NCBI GenBank assembly: GCA_032622095.1
Contig: CP136061.1
Span: 58,239,301 to 58,303,300 of the forward strand
Direction: 5' to 3'
Length of the DNA stretch: 64,000 nucleotides
Source: Siphonodentalium dalli
Taxonomy: Eukaryota > Mollusca > Scaphopoda > Gadilida > Siphonodentaliidae
The notes under the pieces were generated by a model. It did no database searches. It saw nothing but the letters and a program-made list of their open reading frames with translations, and was not told the origin of the DNA. The first letter of the stretch is position 1; each line of letters starts with the position of its first letter. The position numbers and the translations under genes were made by a program. This document shows, piece after piece, positions 32,715 through 45,641 of the stretch.

Positions 32715-33224
32715 TCTCATATATATTTTGAAGACCTCTGTTTGTTTGTCTGTCTGTCTGTATGTTTGTCTGTCATTTATACAAATCTACGATTCTCGAC
32801 CGATCGGGACGAAACTTGGTACGTGTGTGTAGTTTGACCAGGCGGTGGACGTTGTCGTATTGGCGAGCCCGTGTGGCGCCCGCTTCGCGCATGCGCAGAC
32901 GAGATCTCGGAAACGGGTGGAGCTATCGACTTGAAATTTGCTATGTGAATGTATCTTGCCCCGGATACGAATTTTATCGGGTCGCCGAGCCCGTGCGACG
33001 CCAGTTTCGCGCATGCGCAGACGAGATCTCGGAAACGGGTGGAGCTATCGACTTGAAATTTGCTATGTGAATGTATCTTGCCCCGGATACGAATTTTATC
33101 GGGTCGCCGAGCCCGTGCGACGACAGCTTCGCGCATGCGCAGACGAGATCTCGGAAACGGGTGGAGCTATCGACTTGAAATTTGGTTTTTGAATAGCCCG
33201 GACAACGTCGGGCTCATCGGCTAG
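32715..33224 (+). mobile_element. Helitron-like element H1, copy 1
   Basis: 510 bp from TCTCATATATATTTTGAAG to CTAG, followed by T. Three 122-bp modules start at GAGATC 32901, 33023 and 33145. Each is preceded by CGCGCATGCGCAGAC, which fits the known NRF1 site YGCGCAYGCGCR. The terminal hairpin is AGCCCGGACAACGTCGGGCT, with a 6-bp stem. With H0 it forms a dimer sitting exactly between A and T. Identical copies are at 42297-42806 and 49096-49605. Confidence 0.85.
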
Positions 33225-34169
33225 TAACATATATTACAATATACAGCACCGGTTCATGTTTTTGAATGTTTTATACATATAATGGCTTTTCCTCGATTTG
33301 TTCAGATAAACCAAAGATCATGAAAATAACAACAAGATAAGTTGAACGTATTAAACAGTACTTTTTCAAATATTGACATCATTAGTTTGCATACCAGCAT
33401 CATAGAAAGCAGGACCCACCAGCATCATAGCAAATTAGCAGGACTACTTAACCACTAACCAGAGGTGAGATTGTAGTTATATTTTTTATATGATTGCCTG
33501 ATTGGTCTCAAGTTACCATATATCCTAGGTACTTTTCTGTGTATCAATTTACACTCAATTAGCAAAAGCTTGGTTAAGCAAAAATATAAAACGGTCCACA
33601 AAAATAAAAATACAAAGCAGTCCCAGCTCAACAAAAATAGCCAATATGAGGTCTATCAGAATGTATGAAGAATTAAAGATGTAACTAACATAAAGAAATT
33701 TTATAATGTTGATCAAGCTGGTACGTAATTTAATCGAGAGATAAAAGACTGTGACAAGAAATTTGAGCTTGGTGGTTAGTACATTGGGGGGGGGGGGGGT
33801 GGGGGCAATTAAATTGGGGCAGAGGTCTAAATCATTACTATTTTTTTTTAGCCTGAACAGTGCACTGAAGCCCAAATAAAGTATATATATGAAAAAGGCA
33901 TCCCATACATGCTACTGCTGTAGTACTTGTATTACACTTACGCTACCGGTAACACATGTCTGAGTTACTTATTGCCAAATTTGCCATTACACCGTAACCC
34001 CTCCATCCCCCACGCCACCATTCATTTTCAAACAGTTTACAGTCAGTGACTCTAGTATAGGGATGTTGGTGTAGATAGAGGGTTTTCATTGGCACCCCAC
34101 CCCCTGAACACTTTGGTAGACATTTTACAGATGGTACTTAAACATTTTCATACTTTTTGTCTTAATCTT

Positions 34170-34580
34170 AAAGGTACTCAATCCGAGTCCCCATATCAAC
34201 AAGTTACAACTGAACAACATTTCTTCAAAATACGCTTTTGTTATCAGAATCGATCAATTACAACATAATAATGCTAACGGCTGTCAACTATGGTATAACA
34301 TTTCTCAAAATGTGTTATTTATCAACATGTTGTTCAACATAATTTGGCCATATTACCACTTGATTTTAGAGTTATCCATCTTCATCCGCAATTTTGTCCA
34401 AGACCGTTGGTTTAACGAATATTTTCTGGGCCACAAATAATTACACATTTCGAGAAATAACAAATTTCAAAAATCGATATCTGATCAACCTGAGCTTTGA
34501 TGGGTGGGTTTCTCAACTCAATAAATCCCCAAAGAAATAGTCATCTGGGAGCATTAATTCGGATTATGCATCTTTAAAAC
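34170..34580 (+). repeat. R1-like repeat in the core
   Basis: It shares CTTGATTTTAGAGTTATCCA, CAAAAATCGATATCTGATCA and GATTATGCATCTTTAA with 23096-23525. The same repeat lies in the other two core copies. Confidence 0.65.
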
Positions 34581-35848
34581 AACAAATTTTACACTAAATT
34601 AAATACTGTTTGGAAATTCAAGCTATCAGATTCAGAACAGTTTCAACTACTTTCAGTATCTGAATCTGTTTTTGGTCTGAAATTTCCAAAGGTGTACTTG
34701 GGTCAGGTACAAATTTCCAATTGTTGACATTGTTTACCAAAGTTGGAGATTAGACAGTCATTTAACAGTGTCACACCCACCCCACTTCACTTTTCAAAGA
34801 CCGTGAAGTGATGAGAAGTCTTAAATTAAAAATCCTCACCAATGTTACTGTCACTGACACTCAGAGTCAGACACTGACTCACTCGTCGACTGAAATTGGC
34901 CATAACATTAACAATGTGTCAAATTAATGTAAGTATCTAACTTTTATTTTATTTAATCCTGGTTGGTCGAATACATCTGCTCTAAATAGATCGTGATTTA
35001 TAACCGATTGTTAATGTTATTGAACATTCAGTTATTTCAGTATTCAGCTTTTCAAATTCAAATCGGCATCTTCAAAACTTTGTTGATATCCGCGCACCGT
35101 TAATGCTGGATAGCCTGCGACGAAAGACCATCCTGTTAGATTTGTGCGCATGCGTAAATTGGACCTTCCCGGTTGGGTTCCTTCTCACGCTTACCGAGTG
35201 ACACCAACCTACGAATCTGTCTGATCGCCATTCTGTTGCGCGAGCGCACGTAATAATGTGTGCATATTATATTATGAATGTATTTCAATTGAAATAAATT
35301 GAACATCCATCTCAGCATTCATATTTGCGATCTCAATAACGTGAATGAATGATAACGTGATGCCTTGATCACACGCACGTGAATGCTGCCGTTCGCATGC
35401 ATGCAGCTAATCGGATATTCGTTTAGTATTAACAAGCTTGGAGTTTGTATATAGACCACACATGCCGGACGACACGCTACGGCGTATTAACGATTTGTTA
35501 TAATCATGTTTATTTTACAGACTTTATGACTCGTTCCCACTCGAGTAGACCGTTACGCGACAATGAAACCGAATCATCTTATCGAATATACATATATCGT
35601 ATTGCTCCAAATTATGCAATTCTGGCTTTCAGTCATTAGATAAAATTGTAACGATCCTTGTAACATCCGAACATATATCATCACAGTGTGTGGCACACGT
35701 ATGTGCCTTCTTATCAGGATGTCGATGGGCCTCTGTATTGTGTCTATGTAGCACATGTAGTCAGCTTACCAACCTACAACACCATGTTTAAACAAAATCA
35801 AACCAGACCATGCGGTTTTGATAAATAACGTATCTTCCTCAGATGATG

Positions 35849-35892
<44 letters not shown>
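35849..35892 (+). repeat. (AT)n microsatellite
   Basis: About 42 bases of AT. Its length differs slightly in the two other copies of the core. Confidence 0.9.
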
Positions 35893-35894
<2 letters not shown>

Positions 35895-35980
35895 GTGGAA
35901 GTGTCTACTTTGGCGGTTCTCTTGTGAAATAACGCGTGGCATTATAAGAAATAAATATTCATATTAAGCCTATGCAGTTA

Positions 35981-36009
35981 TCTTCTCTTCTATATATTTT
36001 GATACTTCG

Positions 36010-36057
<48 letters not shown>

Positions 36058-37074
36058 ATAGAATCCAAAACGCGTGTACATATTGAGCTCAAACTTCCTA
36101 TGTAAGTGTCAAATCCCACCGACACGACCGTGGTCGCGGTTTAGAGAAGCTCAGAGCACCCGTTCTCCAATCTCAAATCACCGCAAAGGCACGGCGTGGG
36201 TTAATCAAGTGATTATTTAATGAGCGTTTGTTTTTGACGCATCTCTATAAAGAGCGTCTGTTTCCCATTCAACGTTATTCGCATCTGCAGAGTTATACGG
36301 GAACGCAAACGTTATCGCTCGAAATTTATTCCCTGCGAGCACGGATGGCGCGCTTTGTTTTTACAGTATATACCTTTGGTATATACCGAAATCATCCCAG
36401 ATAATCACGAATATAGCATCAGATTTCTCCCCAGATATACCGTTATAAAGCTACTGGAATCTGCCAATCTACTATTAATATGTGTGTATATATGTGGGTA
36501 CTTCATAGAATCGAAAACGCGTGTAGGAACGGGCATCCCCACGGCAATGTCGGCAAATATATATGAGTGTGTCCTTTATAGACTCGAACCGATTGAGCTC
36601 AAACTTGCTAAATATTTACTGGGAAATTCCAGGCAATGCCGATTGAGTTCAAACTTGCTACCTACGGGAAGTGTCATGTATATGTGTGTGTCCTTTATAG
36701 ACTCGAACCGATTGAGCTCAAACTTGCTAAATACGGGAAGTGTCATGGACGGGTTCATTGAAAAACAAAAAAAAATCGGGTCAAATTGAAAAACAAAATT
36801 AAAAAGGCACAATTAACTCCTTGAAAAACCCCAAAAAATCGGGTAAAATTTAAAAACAAAAATTCAATTAAAAAATTAAAAAAGCACAATTAACTCATTG
36901 AAAAACAAAATAATTAACTCATTGAAAAACAAAAAATTCAATTAAAATTGTCATGTTTCTGACTATTGCCGAAATTTGCTGCAAATGCAGCACAAGTGTC
37001 TCGGAACCTGTTGCAATTGCTTTTTCGAGCAAAGCCATGGGACGAATGCCGCCAGTGGCGGGCTAACCTGCTAG
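35981..37074 (+). mobile_element. Helitron-like element J, copy 1
   Basis: It starts TCTTCTCTTCTATATATTTTG after an A (start uncertain by 3 bp) and ends CCGCCAGTGGCGG hairpin, GCTAACCTG, CTAG. It has a (GT)n at 36016-36052 and repeated phrases GAACCGATTGAGCTCAAACTTGC. The 144-codon frame inside (36355-36789) is made of these repeats and is not accepted as a gene. E1 follows without a gap. Copies are at 45563, 52360 and 55680. Confidence 0.75.
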
Positions 37075-38213
37075 TCTATACTATATATTTTGAGACTTCG
37101 TATATATATATGTGTGTACTTCATAGAATCCAAAACGACTGATCCGATCGAGCTCAAATTTCGTATGTAAGTGTAAAATCCCACCGACACCGCCGTAGTC
37201 GCAGTTTAGAAAAGCTCAGAGCACCCGTTCTCCACTCCCATTCATCAAAATCAGCTCAAACGGCACGGCCGAGGTTAATAACGTCATTATATATATATAT
37301 GAAGTCAGAGTCTCCAGAGTTATACCGGAACAAACACGTGTTTACGTCGTCTTGGGGGTCCACGATGGGAGTCTGACTTCAATGCAATGTTATCGCTCGA
37401 AACACGTGTTTACTTCGTGTTGAGGTTCACGATGGGAGTCTGACAATTGTTATCGCTCGAAATAGTACAACGGCTGGACAGATTGAGCTCAAACTTCCCA
37501 TCTAGAGGTAAAATCATCGTACGATGTCGTCCACGCGTTTTCCAGAAGCTCCGAGCACCCGTACTCCACTCCCAGTCATTAAAATCAGCTCAAACGGCAC
37601 GGCCGGGGTTAATAACGTCATTATATATATATATGAAGTCAGAGTCTCCAGAGTTATACGGGAACAAACACGTGTTTACGTCGTCTTGGGGGTCCACGAT
37701 GGGAGTCTGACTTCAATGCAATGTTATCGCTCGAAACACGTGTTTACTTCGTGTTGAGGTTCACGATGGGAGTCTGACAATTGTTATCGCTCGAAATAGT
37801 ACATTAGGACGGGTACGAAATGCATTTATCTCGATTAAAAAGGCAGATCTCGGAAACGGGTGGAGCTATCGACTTGAAAATTGCAATGTGAATGTATCTT
37901 GCGCCGGGTACAAATTTTATCGGGTCGGCGAGCCCATGCGACGCCCGTGCAGCGCATGCGCAGACGAGATATCGGAAACGGGTGGAGCTATCGACTTGAA
38001 ATTTGCTATGTGAATGTATCTTGGGCCGGGTACAAATTTGATCGGGTCGCCGAGCCCGTGCGAAGCCAGCTTCGCGCATGCGCAGACCAGATCTCGGAAA
38101 CGGGTGGAGCTACCGGGTACAATTTTTTCTTATTGAAACGCGTGGAGCTAAAAATAAAAAAAATATATAAACAATGTTTCGGACAAGCCGCCGGTGGCGG
38201 GCTACCCTGCTAG
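37075..38213 (+). mobile_element. Helitron-like element E, copy 1
   Basis: 1139 bp from TCTATACTATATATTTTG to a CCGCCGGTGGCGG hairpin, GCTACCCTG and CTAG. The left half holds two copies of a segment with AAATCAGCTCAAACGGCACG, (AT)n and GTCTGACTTCAATGCAATG. The right half holds two GCGCATGCGC modules shared with H0/H1. It is a mosaic of two element types and codes for nothing. Confidence 0.8.
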
Positions 38214-38260
38214 TCTATCTATTATATATTTTGAAAGATCTGTGTGTGTATGTATGTGTT

Positions 38261-38298
<38 letters not shown>

Positions 38299-39066
38299 AA
38301 ATCGATGGACTCCAAAACGACTAAGCCAATTTCGATGAAATTTGGTATTTGGATGTGTTTTCGGCCGGAGACGAACATAGGCATATTTATTTGTCCGTGC
38401 GAGGTCAACTTTTCACGTGCGGAGGTCAAATCTATTTTTACGCCGTTTTTGCGCTAATATATTTCAGTTCGGTGCTCACAAATCGATTCGATATAGCGCG
38501 AATAATAAATTGCCAGTCATATAATTTGCACGGTTAGAATCTGTGTGGCTTCATCTTTCCAACGATATATAATATGTATGTATCCGTTTTAGTTATCTGC
38601 CTCAATTATTAGGTACAAGTGGTACGATGCTTTTATCGGGATAAAATCAATGCGTAATTTCTATGACGTCGTCAGAGGTCATAAAGTTAGATTACGTTAA
38701 CTCTCACCCTGCCGATGCATTTGACTGTGTCGCGTTAACTCATCACCGGCCGAGGTATCCGCAAATGACATTGGGCTATATATCTCGAAAACGGGTGTAG
38801 CTATCGACTTGAAATTTGGTATGTGAATGTATCTTGCCCCGGATACGAATTTTATCGGATCGCCGAGCACGTGCGACACCAGCTTCGCGCATGCGCAGAC
38901 GAGATCTCGGAAACGGGTTGAGATATTGACTTTGAATTTTATCGGGTCGCCGAGCACGTGCGACACCAGCTTCGCGCATGCGCAGACCAGATCTAGGAAA
39001 CGGGTGGAGCAATCGACTTGAAATTTGGTTTTTGAATAGCCCGGACGAAGTCGGGTCACCTTCTAG
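38214..39066 (+). mobile_element. Helitron-like element K
   Basis: It starts TCTATCTATTATATATTTTG immediately after the CTAG of E1 and ends TAGCCCGGACGAAGTCGGGTCACCTTCTAG in summary form: hairpin, short spacer, CTAG. It has a (GT)n at about 38264-38295, a distinct body with CGACTAAGCCAATTTCGATG, and two GCGCATGCGC modules near the 3' end. Confidence 0.75.
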
Positions 39067-39875
39067 TCTCTTCTATATATTTTGAGAACTCCCTGTATTC
39101 GAGAGATAGCCCACACCCTCCGGACCTCAATGATATGATCGTGAATGAGTATTGATATACCCCACTAAATTTTGACAAACACCAGTAATGGTGTGTAGAT
39201 CATTTACATATCTCTCCTATATATTTTGATACAATCTATCTAATTTACATATCTCTCTTATATATTTATGTGTGTGTGTGTGTTGTACTTCATACAAATC
39301 TACGATTCTCGACCGATCGGGACGAAACTTGGTACGTGTGTGTAGTTTGACCAGGCGGTGGTCGTTGTCGTATTGGCGAGCCCGTGCGACGCCCGTGCAG
39401 CGCATGCGCAGACGAGATCTCGGAAACGAGTGGAGCTATCGACTTGAAATTTGCTATGTGAATGTATCTTGCGCCGGGTACAAATTTTATCGGGTCGCCG
39501 AGCCCGTGCGACGCCCGTGCAGCGCATGCGCAGACGAGATCTCGGAAACGGGTGGAGCTATCGACTTGAAATTTGCTATGTGAATGTATCTTGCTCCGGG
39601 TACAAATTGTATCGGGTCGCCGAGCCCGTGCGACGCCCGTGCAGCGCATGCGCAGACGAGATCTTGGAAACGGGTGGAGCTATCGACTTGAAATTTGGCA
39701 TGTGAATGTATCTTGCGCCGGGTACAAATTTTCATGCACAGACCAGATCTCGGAAACTGGTGGAGCTACCGGGTACAAATTTTTCTTATTGAAACGCGTG
39801 GAGCTAAAAATTAAAAAAATATATATATAAATGTCATGTTTCGGACAAGCCGCCGGTGGCGGGCTAACCTGCTAG
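39067..39875 (+). mobile_element. Helitron-like element L
   Basis: It starts TCTCTTCTATATATTTTGAG right after CTAG. It contains two further start-like phrases (near 39213 and 39252) that suggest nested or aborted insertions, then four modules with GCGCATGCGC or its decayed form, and an E-type hairpin end with CTAG. Confidence 0.7.
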
Positions 39876-41004
39876 TACTATATATTTTGAGACTTCCGTG
39901 TGTGTGTACTTCATAGAATCCAAAACGCGTGTACAGATTGAGATCAAATTCCGTATGTAAGTGTAAAATCCCACCGACACGAAAGTGGTCGCGGTTTAGA
40001 AAAGCTCAGAGCACCCGTTCTCCACTCCCATTCATCAAAATCAGCTCAAACGGCACGGCCGGGGTTAATAACGTCATTATATATATATATGAAGTCAGAG
40101 TCTCCAGAGTTATACCGGAACAAACACGTGTTTACGTCGTCTTGGGGGTCCACGATGGGAGTCTGACTTCAATGCAATGTTATCGCTCGAAACACGTGTT
40201 TACTTCGTGTTGAGGTTCACGATGGGAGTCTGACAATTGTTATCGCTCGAAATAGTACAACGGCTGGACAGATTGAGCTCAAACTTCCCATCTAGAGGTA
40301 AAATACCACGTACGATGTCGTCCACGCGTTTTCCAGAAGCTCCGAGCACCCGTACTCCACTCCCAGTCATTAAAATCAGCTCAAACGGCACGGCCGGGGT
40401 TAATAACGTCATTATATATATATATGAAGTCAGAGTCTCCAGAGTTATACGGGAACAAACACGTGTTTACGTCGTCTTGGGGGTCCACGATGGGAGTCTG
40501 ACTTCAATGCAATGTTATCGCTCGAAACACGTGTTTACTTCGTGTTGAGGTTCACGATGGGAGTCTGACAATTGTTATCGCTCGAAATAGTACATTAGGA
40601 CGGGTACGAAATGCATTTATCTCGATTAAAAAGGCAGATCTCGGAAACGGGTGGAGCTATCGACTTGAAAATTGCAATGTGAATGTATCTTGCGCCGGGT
40701 ACAAATTTTATCGGGTCGCCGAGCCCATGCGACGCCCGTGCAGCGCATGCGCAGACGAGATATCGGAAACGGGTGGAGCTATCGACTTGAAATTTGCTAT
40801 GTGAATGTATCTTGGGCCGGGTACAAATTTGATCGGGTCGCCGAGTCCGTGCGAAGCCAGCTTCGCGCATGCGCAGACCAGATCTCGGAAACGGGTGGAG
40901 CTACCGGGTACAATTTTTTCTTATTGAAACGCGTGGAGCTAAAAATTAAAAAAAAATATAAACAATGTTTCGGACAAGCCGCCGGTGGCGGGCTAACCTG
41001 CTAG
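39876..41004 (+). mobile_element. Helitron-like element M (E family)
   Basis: An E-type element with a start shortened to TACTATATATTTTGAG. It is 1129 bp and ends in hairpin and CTAG. It is nearly identical to N, which follows directly, with a shared internal offset of 1133. Confidence 0.8.
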
Positions 41005-42137
41005 TCTATACTATATATTTTGAGACTTCCGTGTGTGTGTACTTCATAGAATCCAAAACGCGTGTACAGATTGAGATCAAATTCCGTATGTAAGTGTAAA
41101 ATCCCACCGACACGAAAGTGGTCGCGGTTTAGAAAAGCTCAGAGCACCCGTTCTCCACTCCCATTCATCAAAATCAGCTCAAACGGCACGGCCGGGGTTA
41201 ATAACGTCATTATATATATATATGAAGTCAGAGTCTCCAGAGTTATACCGGAACAAACACGTGTTTACGTCGTCTTGGGGGTCCACGATGGGAGTCTGAC
41301 TTCAATGCAATGTTATCGCTCGAAACACGTGTTTACTTCGTGTTGAGGTTCACGATGGGAGTCTGACAATTGTTATCGCTCGAAATAGTACAACGGCTGG
41401 ACAGATTGAGCTCAAACTTCCCATCTAGAGGTAAAATACCACGTACGATGTCGTCCACGCGTTTTCCAGAAGCTCCGAGCACCCGTACTCCACTCCCAGT
41501 CATTAAAATCAGCTCAAACGGCACGGCCGGGGTTAATAACGTCATTATATATATATATGAAGTCAGAGTCTCCAGAGTTATACGGGAACAAACACGTGTT
41601 TACGTCGTCTTGGGGGTCCACGATGGGAGTCTGACTTCAATGCAATGTTATCGCTCGAAACACGTGTTTACTTCGTGTTGAGGTTCACGATGGGAGTCTG
41701 ACAATTGTTATCGCTCGAAATAGTACATTAGGACGGGTACGAAATGCATTTATCTCGATTAAAAAGGCAGATCTCGGAAACGGGTGGAGCTATCGACTTG
41801 AAAATTGCAATGTGAATGTATCTTGCGCCGGGTACAAATTTTATCGGGTCGCCGAGCCCATGCGACGCCCGTGCAGCGCATGCGCAGACGAGATATCGGA
41901 AACGGGTGGAGCTATCGACTTGAAATTTGCTATGTGAATGTATCTTGGGCCGGGTACAAATTTGATCGGGTCGCCGAGTCCGTGCGAAGCCAGCTTCGCG
42001 CATGCGCAGACCAGATCTCGGAAACGGGTGGAGCTACCGGGTACAATTTTTTCTTATTGAAACGCGTGGAGCTAAAAATTAAAAAAAAATATAAACAATG
42101 TTTCGGACAAGCCGCCGGTGGCGGGCTAACCTGCTAG
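41005..42137 (+). mobile_element. Helitron-like element N (E family)
   Basis: Second unit of a head-to-tail pair with M, starting TCTATACTATATATTTTG. It is 1133 bp. Differences from M are confined to the start junction as far as I can see. Confidence 0.8.
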
Positions 42138-42296
42138 TACTATATATTTTGAGACTTCGTATATATATATGTGTGTAGAGCTATCGACTTGAAATTTGGT
42201 TTTCTTGAATAGCCCGGACAACGTCGGGCTGGGTTGAGCTATCGACTTGAAATTTGGTTTTTGAATAGCCCAGACAACGTCGGGCTCATCGGCTAG
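42138..42296 (+). mobile_element. 159-bp chimeric Helitron-like remnant, copy 1
   Basis: The first ~40 bp are an E-type start (TACTATATATTTTGAGACTT...GTGTGTA). The rest equals the duplicated 3' end of H0 (from about 32608). The fusion point marks the left edge of the triplicated unit. The same 159 bp stand at 48937-49095. Confidence 0.75.
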
Positions 42297-42806
42297 TCTC
42301 ATATATATTTTGAAGACCTCTGTTTGTTTGTCTGTCTGTCTGTATGTTTGTCTGTCATTTATACAAATCTACGATTCTCGACCGATCGGGACGAAACTTG
42401 GTACGTGTGTGTAGTTTGACCAGGCGGTGGACGTTGTCGTATTGGCGAGCCCGTGTGGCGCCCGCTTCGCGCATGCGCAGACGAGATCTCGGAAACGGGT
42501 GGAGCTATCGACTTGAAATTTGCTATGTGAATGTATCTTGCCCCGGATACGAATTTTATCGGGTCGCCGAGCCCGTGCGACGCCAGTTTCGCGCATGCGC
42601 AGACGAGATCTCGGAAACGGGTGGAGCTATCGACTTGAAATTTGCTATGTGAATGTATCTTGCCCCGGATACGAATTTTATCGGGTCGCCGAGCCCGTGC
42701 GACGACAGCTTCGCGCATGCGCAGACGAGATCTCGGAAACGGGTGGAGCTATCGACTTGAAATTTGGTTTTTGAATAGCCCGGACAACGTCGGGCTCATC
42801 GGCTAG
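42297..42806 (+). mobile_element. Helitron-like element H1, copy 2
   Basis: Same 510 bp as 32715-33224. Confidence 0.85.
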
Positions 42807-45432
42807 TAACATATATTACAATATACAGCACCGGTTCATGTTTTTGAATGTTTTATACATATAATGGCTTTTCCTCGATTTGTTCAGATAAACCAAAGAT
42901 CATGAAAATAACAACAAGATAAGTTGAACGTATTAAACAGTACTTTTTCAAATATTGACATCATTAGTTTGCATACCAGCATCATAGAAAGCAGGACCCA
43001 CCAGCATCATAGCAAATTAGCAGGACTACTTAACCACTAACCAGAGGTGAGATTGTAGTTATATTTTTTATATGATTGCCTGATTGGTCTCAAGTTACCA
43101 TATATCCTAGGTACTTTTCTGTGTATCAATTTACACTCAATTAGCAAAAGCTTGGTTAAGCAAAAATATAAAACGGTCCACAAAAATAAAAATACAAAGC
43201 AGTCCCAGCTCAACAAAAATAGCCAATATGAGGTCTATCAGAATGTATGAAGAATTAAAGATGTAACTAACATAAAGAAATTTTATAATGTTGATCAAGC
43301 TGGTACGTAATTTAATCGAGAGATAAAAGACTGTGACAAGAAATTTGAGCTTGGTGGTTAGTACATTGGGGGGGGGGGGGGGGTGGGGGCAATTAAATTG
43401 GGGCAGAGGTCTAAATCATTACTATTTTTTTTTAGCCTGAACAGTGCACTGAAGCCCAAATAAAGTATATATATGAAAAAGGCATCCCATACATGCTACT
43501 GCTGTAGTACTTGTATTACACTTACGCTACCGGTAACACATGTCTGAGTTACTTATTGCCAAATTTGCCATTACACCGTAACCCCTCCATCCCCCACGCC
43601 ACCATTCATTTTCAAACAGTTTACAGTCAGTGACTCTAGTATAGGGATGTTGGTGTAGATAGAGGGTTTTCATTGGCACCCCACCCCCTGAACACTTTGG
43701 TAGACATTATACAGATGGTACTTAAACATTTTCATACTTTTTGTCTTAATCTTAAAGGTACTCAATCCGAGTCCCCATATCAACAAGTTACAACTGAACA
43801 ACATTTCTTCAAAATACGCTTTTGTTATCAGAATCGATCAATTACAACATAATAATGCTAACGGCTGTCAACTATGGTATAACATTTCTCAAAATGTGTT
43901 ATTTATCAACATGTTGTTCAACATAATTTGGCCATATTACCACTTGATTTTAGAGTTATCCATCTTCATCCGCAATTTTGTCCAAGACCGTTGGTTTAAC
44001 GAATATTTTCTGGGCCACAAATAATTACACATTTCGAGAAATAACAAATTTCAAAAATCGATATCTGATCAACCTGAGCTTTGATGGGTGGGTTTCTCAA
44101 CTCAATAAATCCCCAAAGAAATAGTCATCTGGGAGCATTAATTCGGATTATGCATCTTTAAAACAACAAATTTTACACTAAATTAAATACTGTTTGGAAA
44201 TTCAAGCTATCAGATTCAGAACAGTTTCAACTACTTTCAGTATCTGAATCTGTTTTTGGTCTGAAATTTCCAAAGGTGTACTTGGGTCAGGTACAAATTT
44301 CCAATTGTTGACATTGTTTACCAAAGTTGGAGATTAGACAGTCATTTAACAGTGTCACACCCACCCCACTTCACTTTTCAAAGACCGTGAAGTGATGAGA
44401 AGTCTTAAATTAAAAATCCTCACCAATGTTACTGTCACTGACACTCAGAGTCAGACACTGACTCACTCGTCGACTGAAATTGGCCATAACATTAACAATG
44501 TGTCAAATTAATGTAAGTATCTAACTTTTATTTTATTTAATCCTGGTTGGTCGAATACATCTGCTCTAAATAGATCGTGATTTATAACCGATTGTTAATG
44601 TTATTGAACATTCAGTTATTTCAGTATTCAGCTTTTCAAATTCAAATCGGCATCTTCAAAACTTTGTTGATATCCGCGCACCGTTAATGCTGGATAGCCT
44701 GCGACGAAAGACCATCCTGTTAGATTTGTGCGCATGCGTAAATTGGACCTTCCCGGTTGGGTTCCTTCTCACGCTTACCGAGTGACACCAACCTACGAAT
44801 CTGTCTGATCGCCATTCTGTTGCGCGAGCGCACGTAATAATGTGTGCATATTATATTATGAATGTATTTCAATTGAAATAAATTGAACATCCATCTCAGC
44901 ATTCATATTTGCGATCTCAATAACGTGAATGAATGATAACGTGATGCCTTGATCACACGCACGTGAATGCTGCCGTTCGCATGCATGCAGCTAATCGGAT
45001 ATTCGTTTAGTATTAACAAGCTTGGAGTTTGTATATAGACCACACATGCCGGACGACACGCTACGGCGTATTAACGATTTGTTATAATCATGTTTATTTT
45101 ACAGACTTTATGACTCGTTCCCACTCGAGTAGACCGTTACGCGACAATGAAACCGAATCATCTTATCGAATATACATATATCGTATTGCTCCAAATTATG
45201 CAATTCTGGCTTTCAGTCATTAGATAAAATTGTAACGATCCTTGTAACATCCGAACATATATCATCACAGTGTGTGGCACACGTATGTGCCTTCTTATCA
45301 GGATGTCGATGGGCCTCTGTATTGTGTCTATGTAGCACATGTAGTCAGCTTACCAACCTACAACACCATGTTTAAACAAAATCAAACCAGACCATGCGGT
45401 TTTGATAAATAACGTATCTTCCTCAGATGATG

Positions 45433-45476
<44 letters not shown>

Positions 45477-45562
45477 GTGGAAGTGTCTACTTTGGCGGTT
45501 CTCTTGTGAAATAACGCGTGGCATTATAAGAAATAAATATTCATATTAAGCCTATGCAGTTA
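42807..45562. repeat. 2.75-kb core, copy 2
   Basis: Copy of 33225-35980, with a G run of 16 instead of 14, a shorter AT tract and one base change seen near 43707 (CATTATACAG for CATTTTACAG). Confidence 0.85.
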
Positions 45563-45591
45563 TCTTCTCTTCTATATATTTTGATACTTCG

Positions 45592-45641
<50 letters not shown>

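Larger units (their letters stand above)
33225..35980. repeat. 2.75-kb core between Helitron-like elements, copy 1
   Basis: This segment has no Helitron-like features. It contains a G run (33786-33799), an R1-like repeat (about 34170-34580), a CpG-richer patch around 35100-35260 with ATGGCGATCAG on the minus strand, an AT microsatellite and no convincing gene. It recurs at 42807-45562 and 49606-52359. A part (35235-35685) is present inverted at 57367-57815. Confidence 0.75.

Noticed and set aside
32193-32720. 175-codon and similar frames in the Helitron-like modules on both strands
   Set aside because: A 122-bp module with few stops gives open frames on both strands. Repeated phrases in all frames show it is a shadow of the DNA repeat.
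33225-35980. Host gene with a first exon at about 35190-35235 on the minus strand (ATGGCGATCAG then GTAAGC)
   Set aside because: A possible start and donor are visible in a CpG-richer patch, but no downstream exon or recognisable protein supports it.
36355-36789. 144-codon frame in element J, present in four copies
   Set aside because: The copies are recent duplicates, so conservation is not informative. The sequence is made of internal DNA repeats and has no domain.
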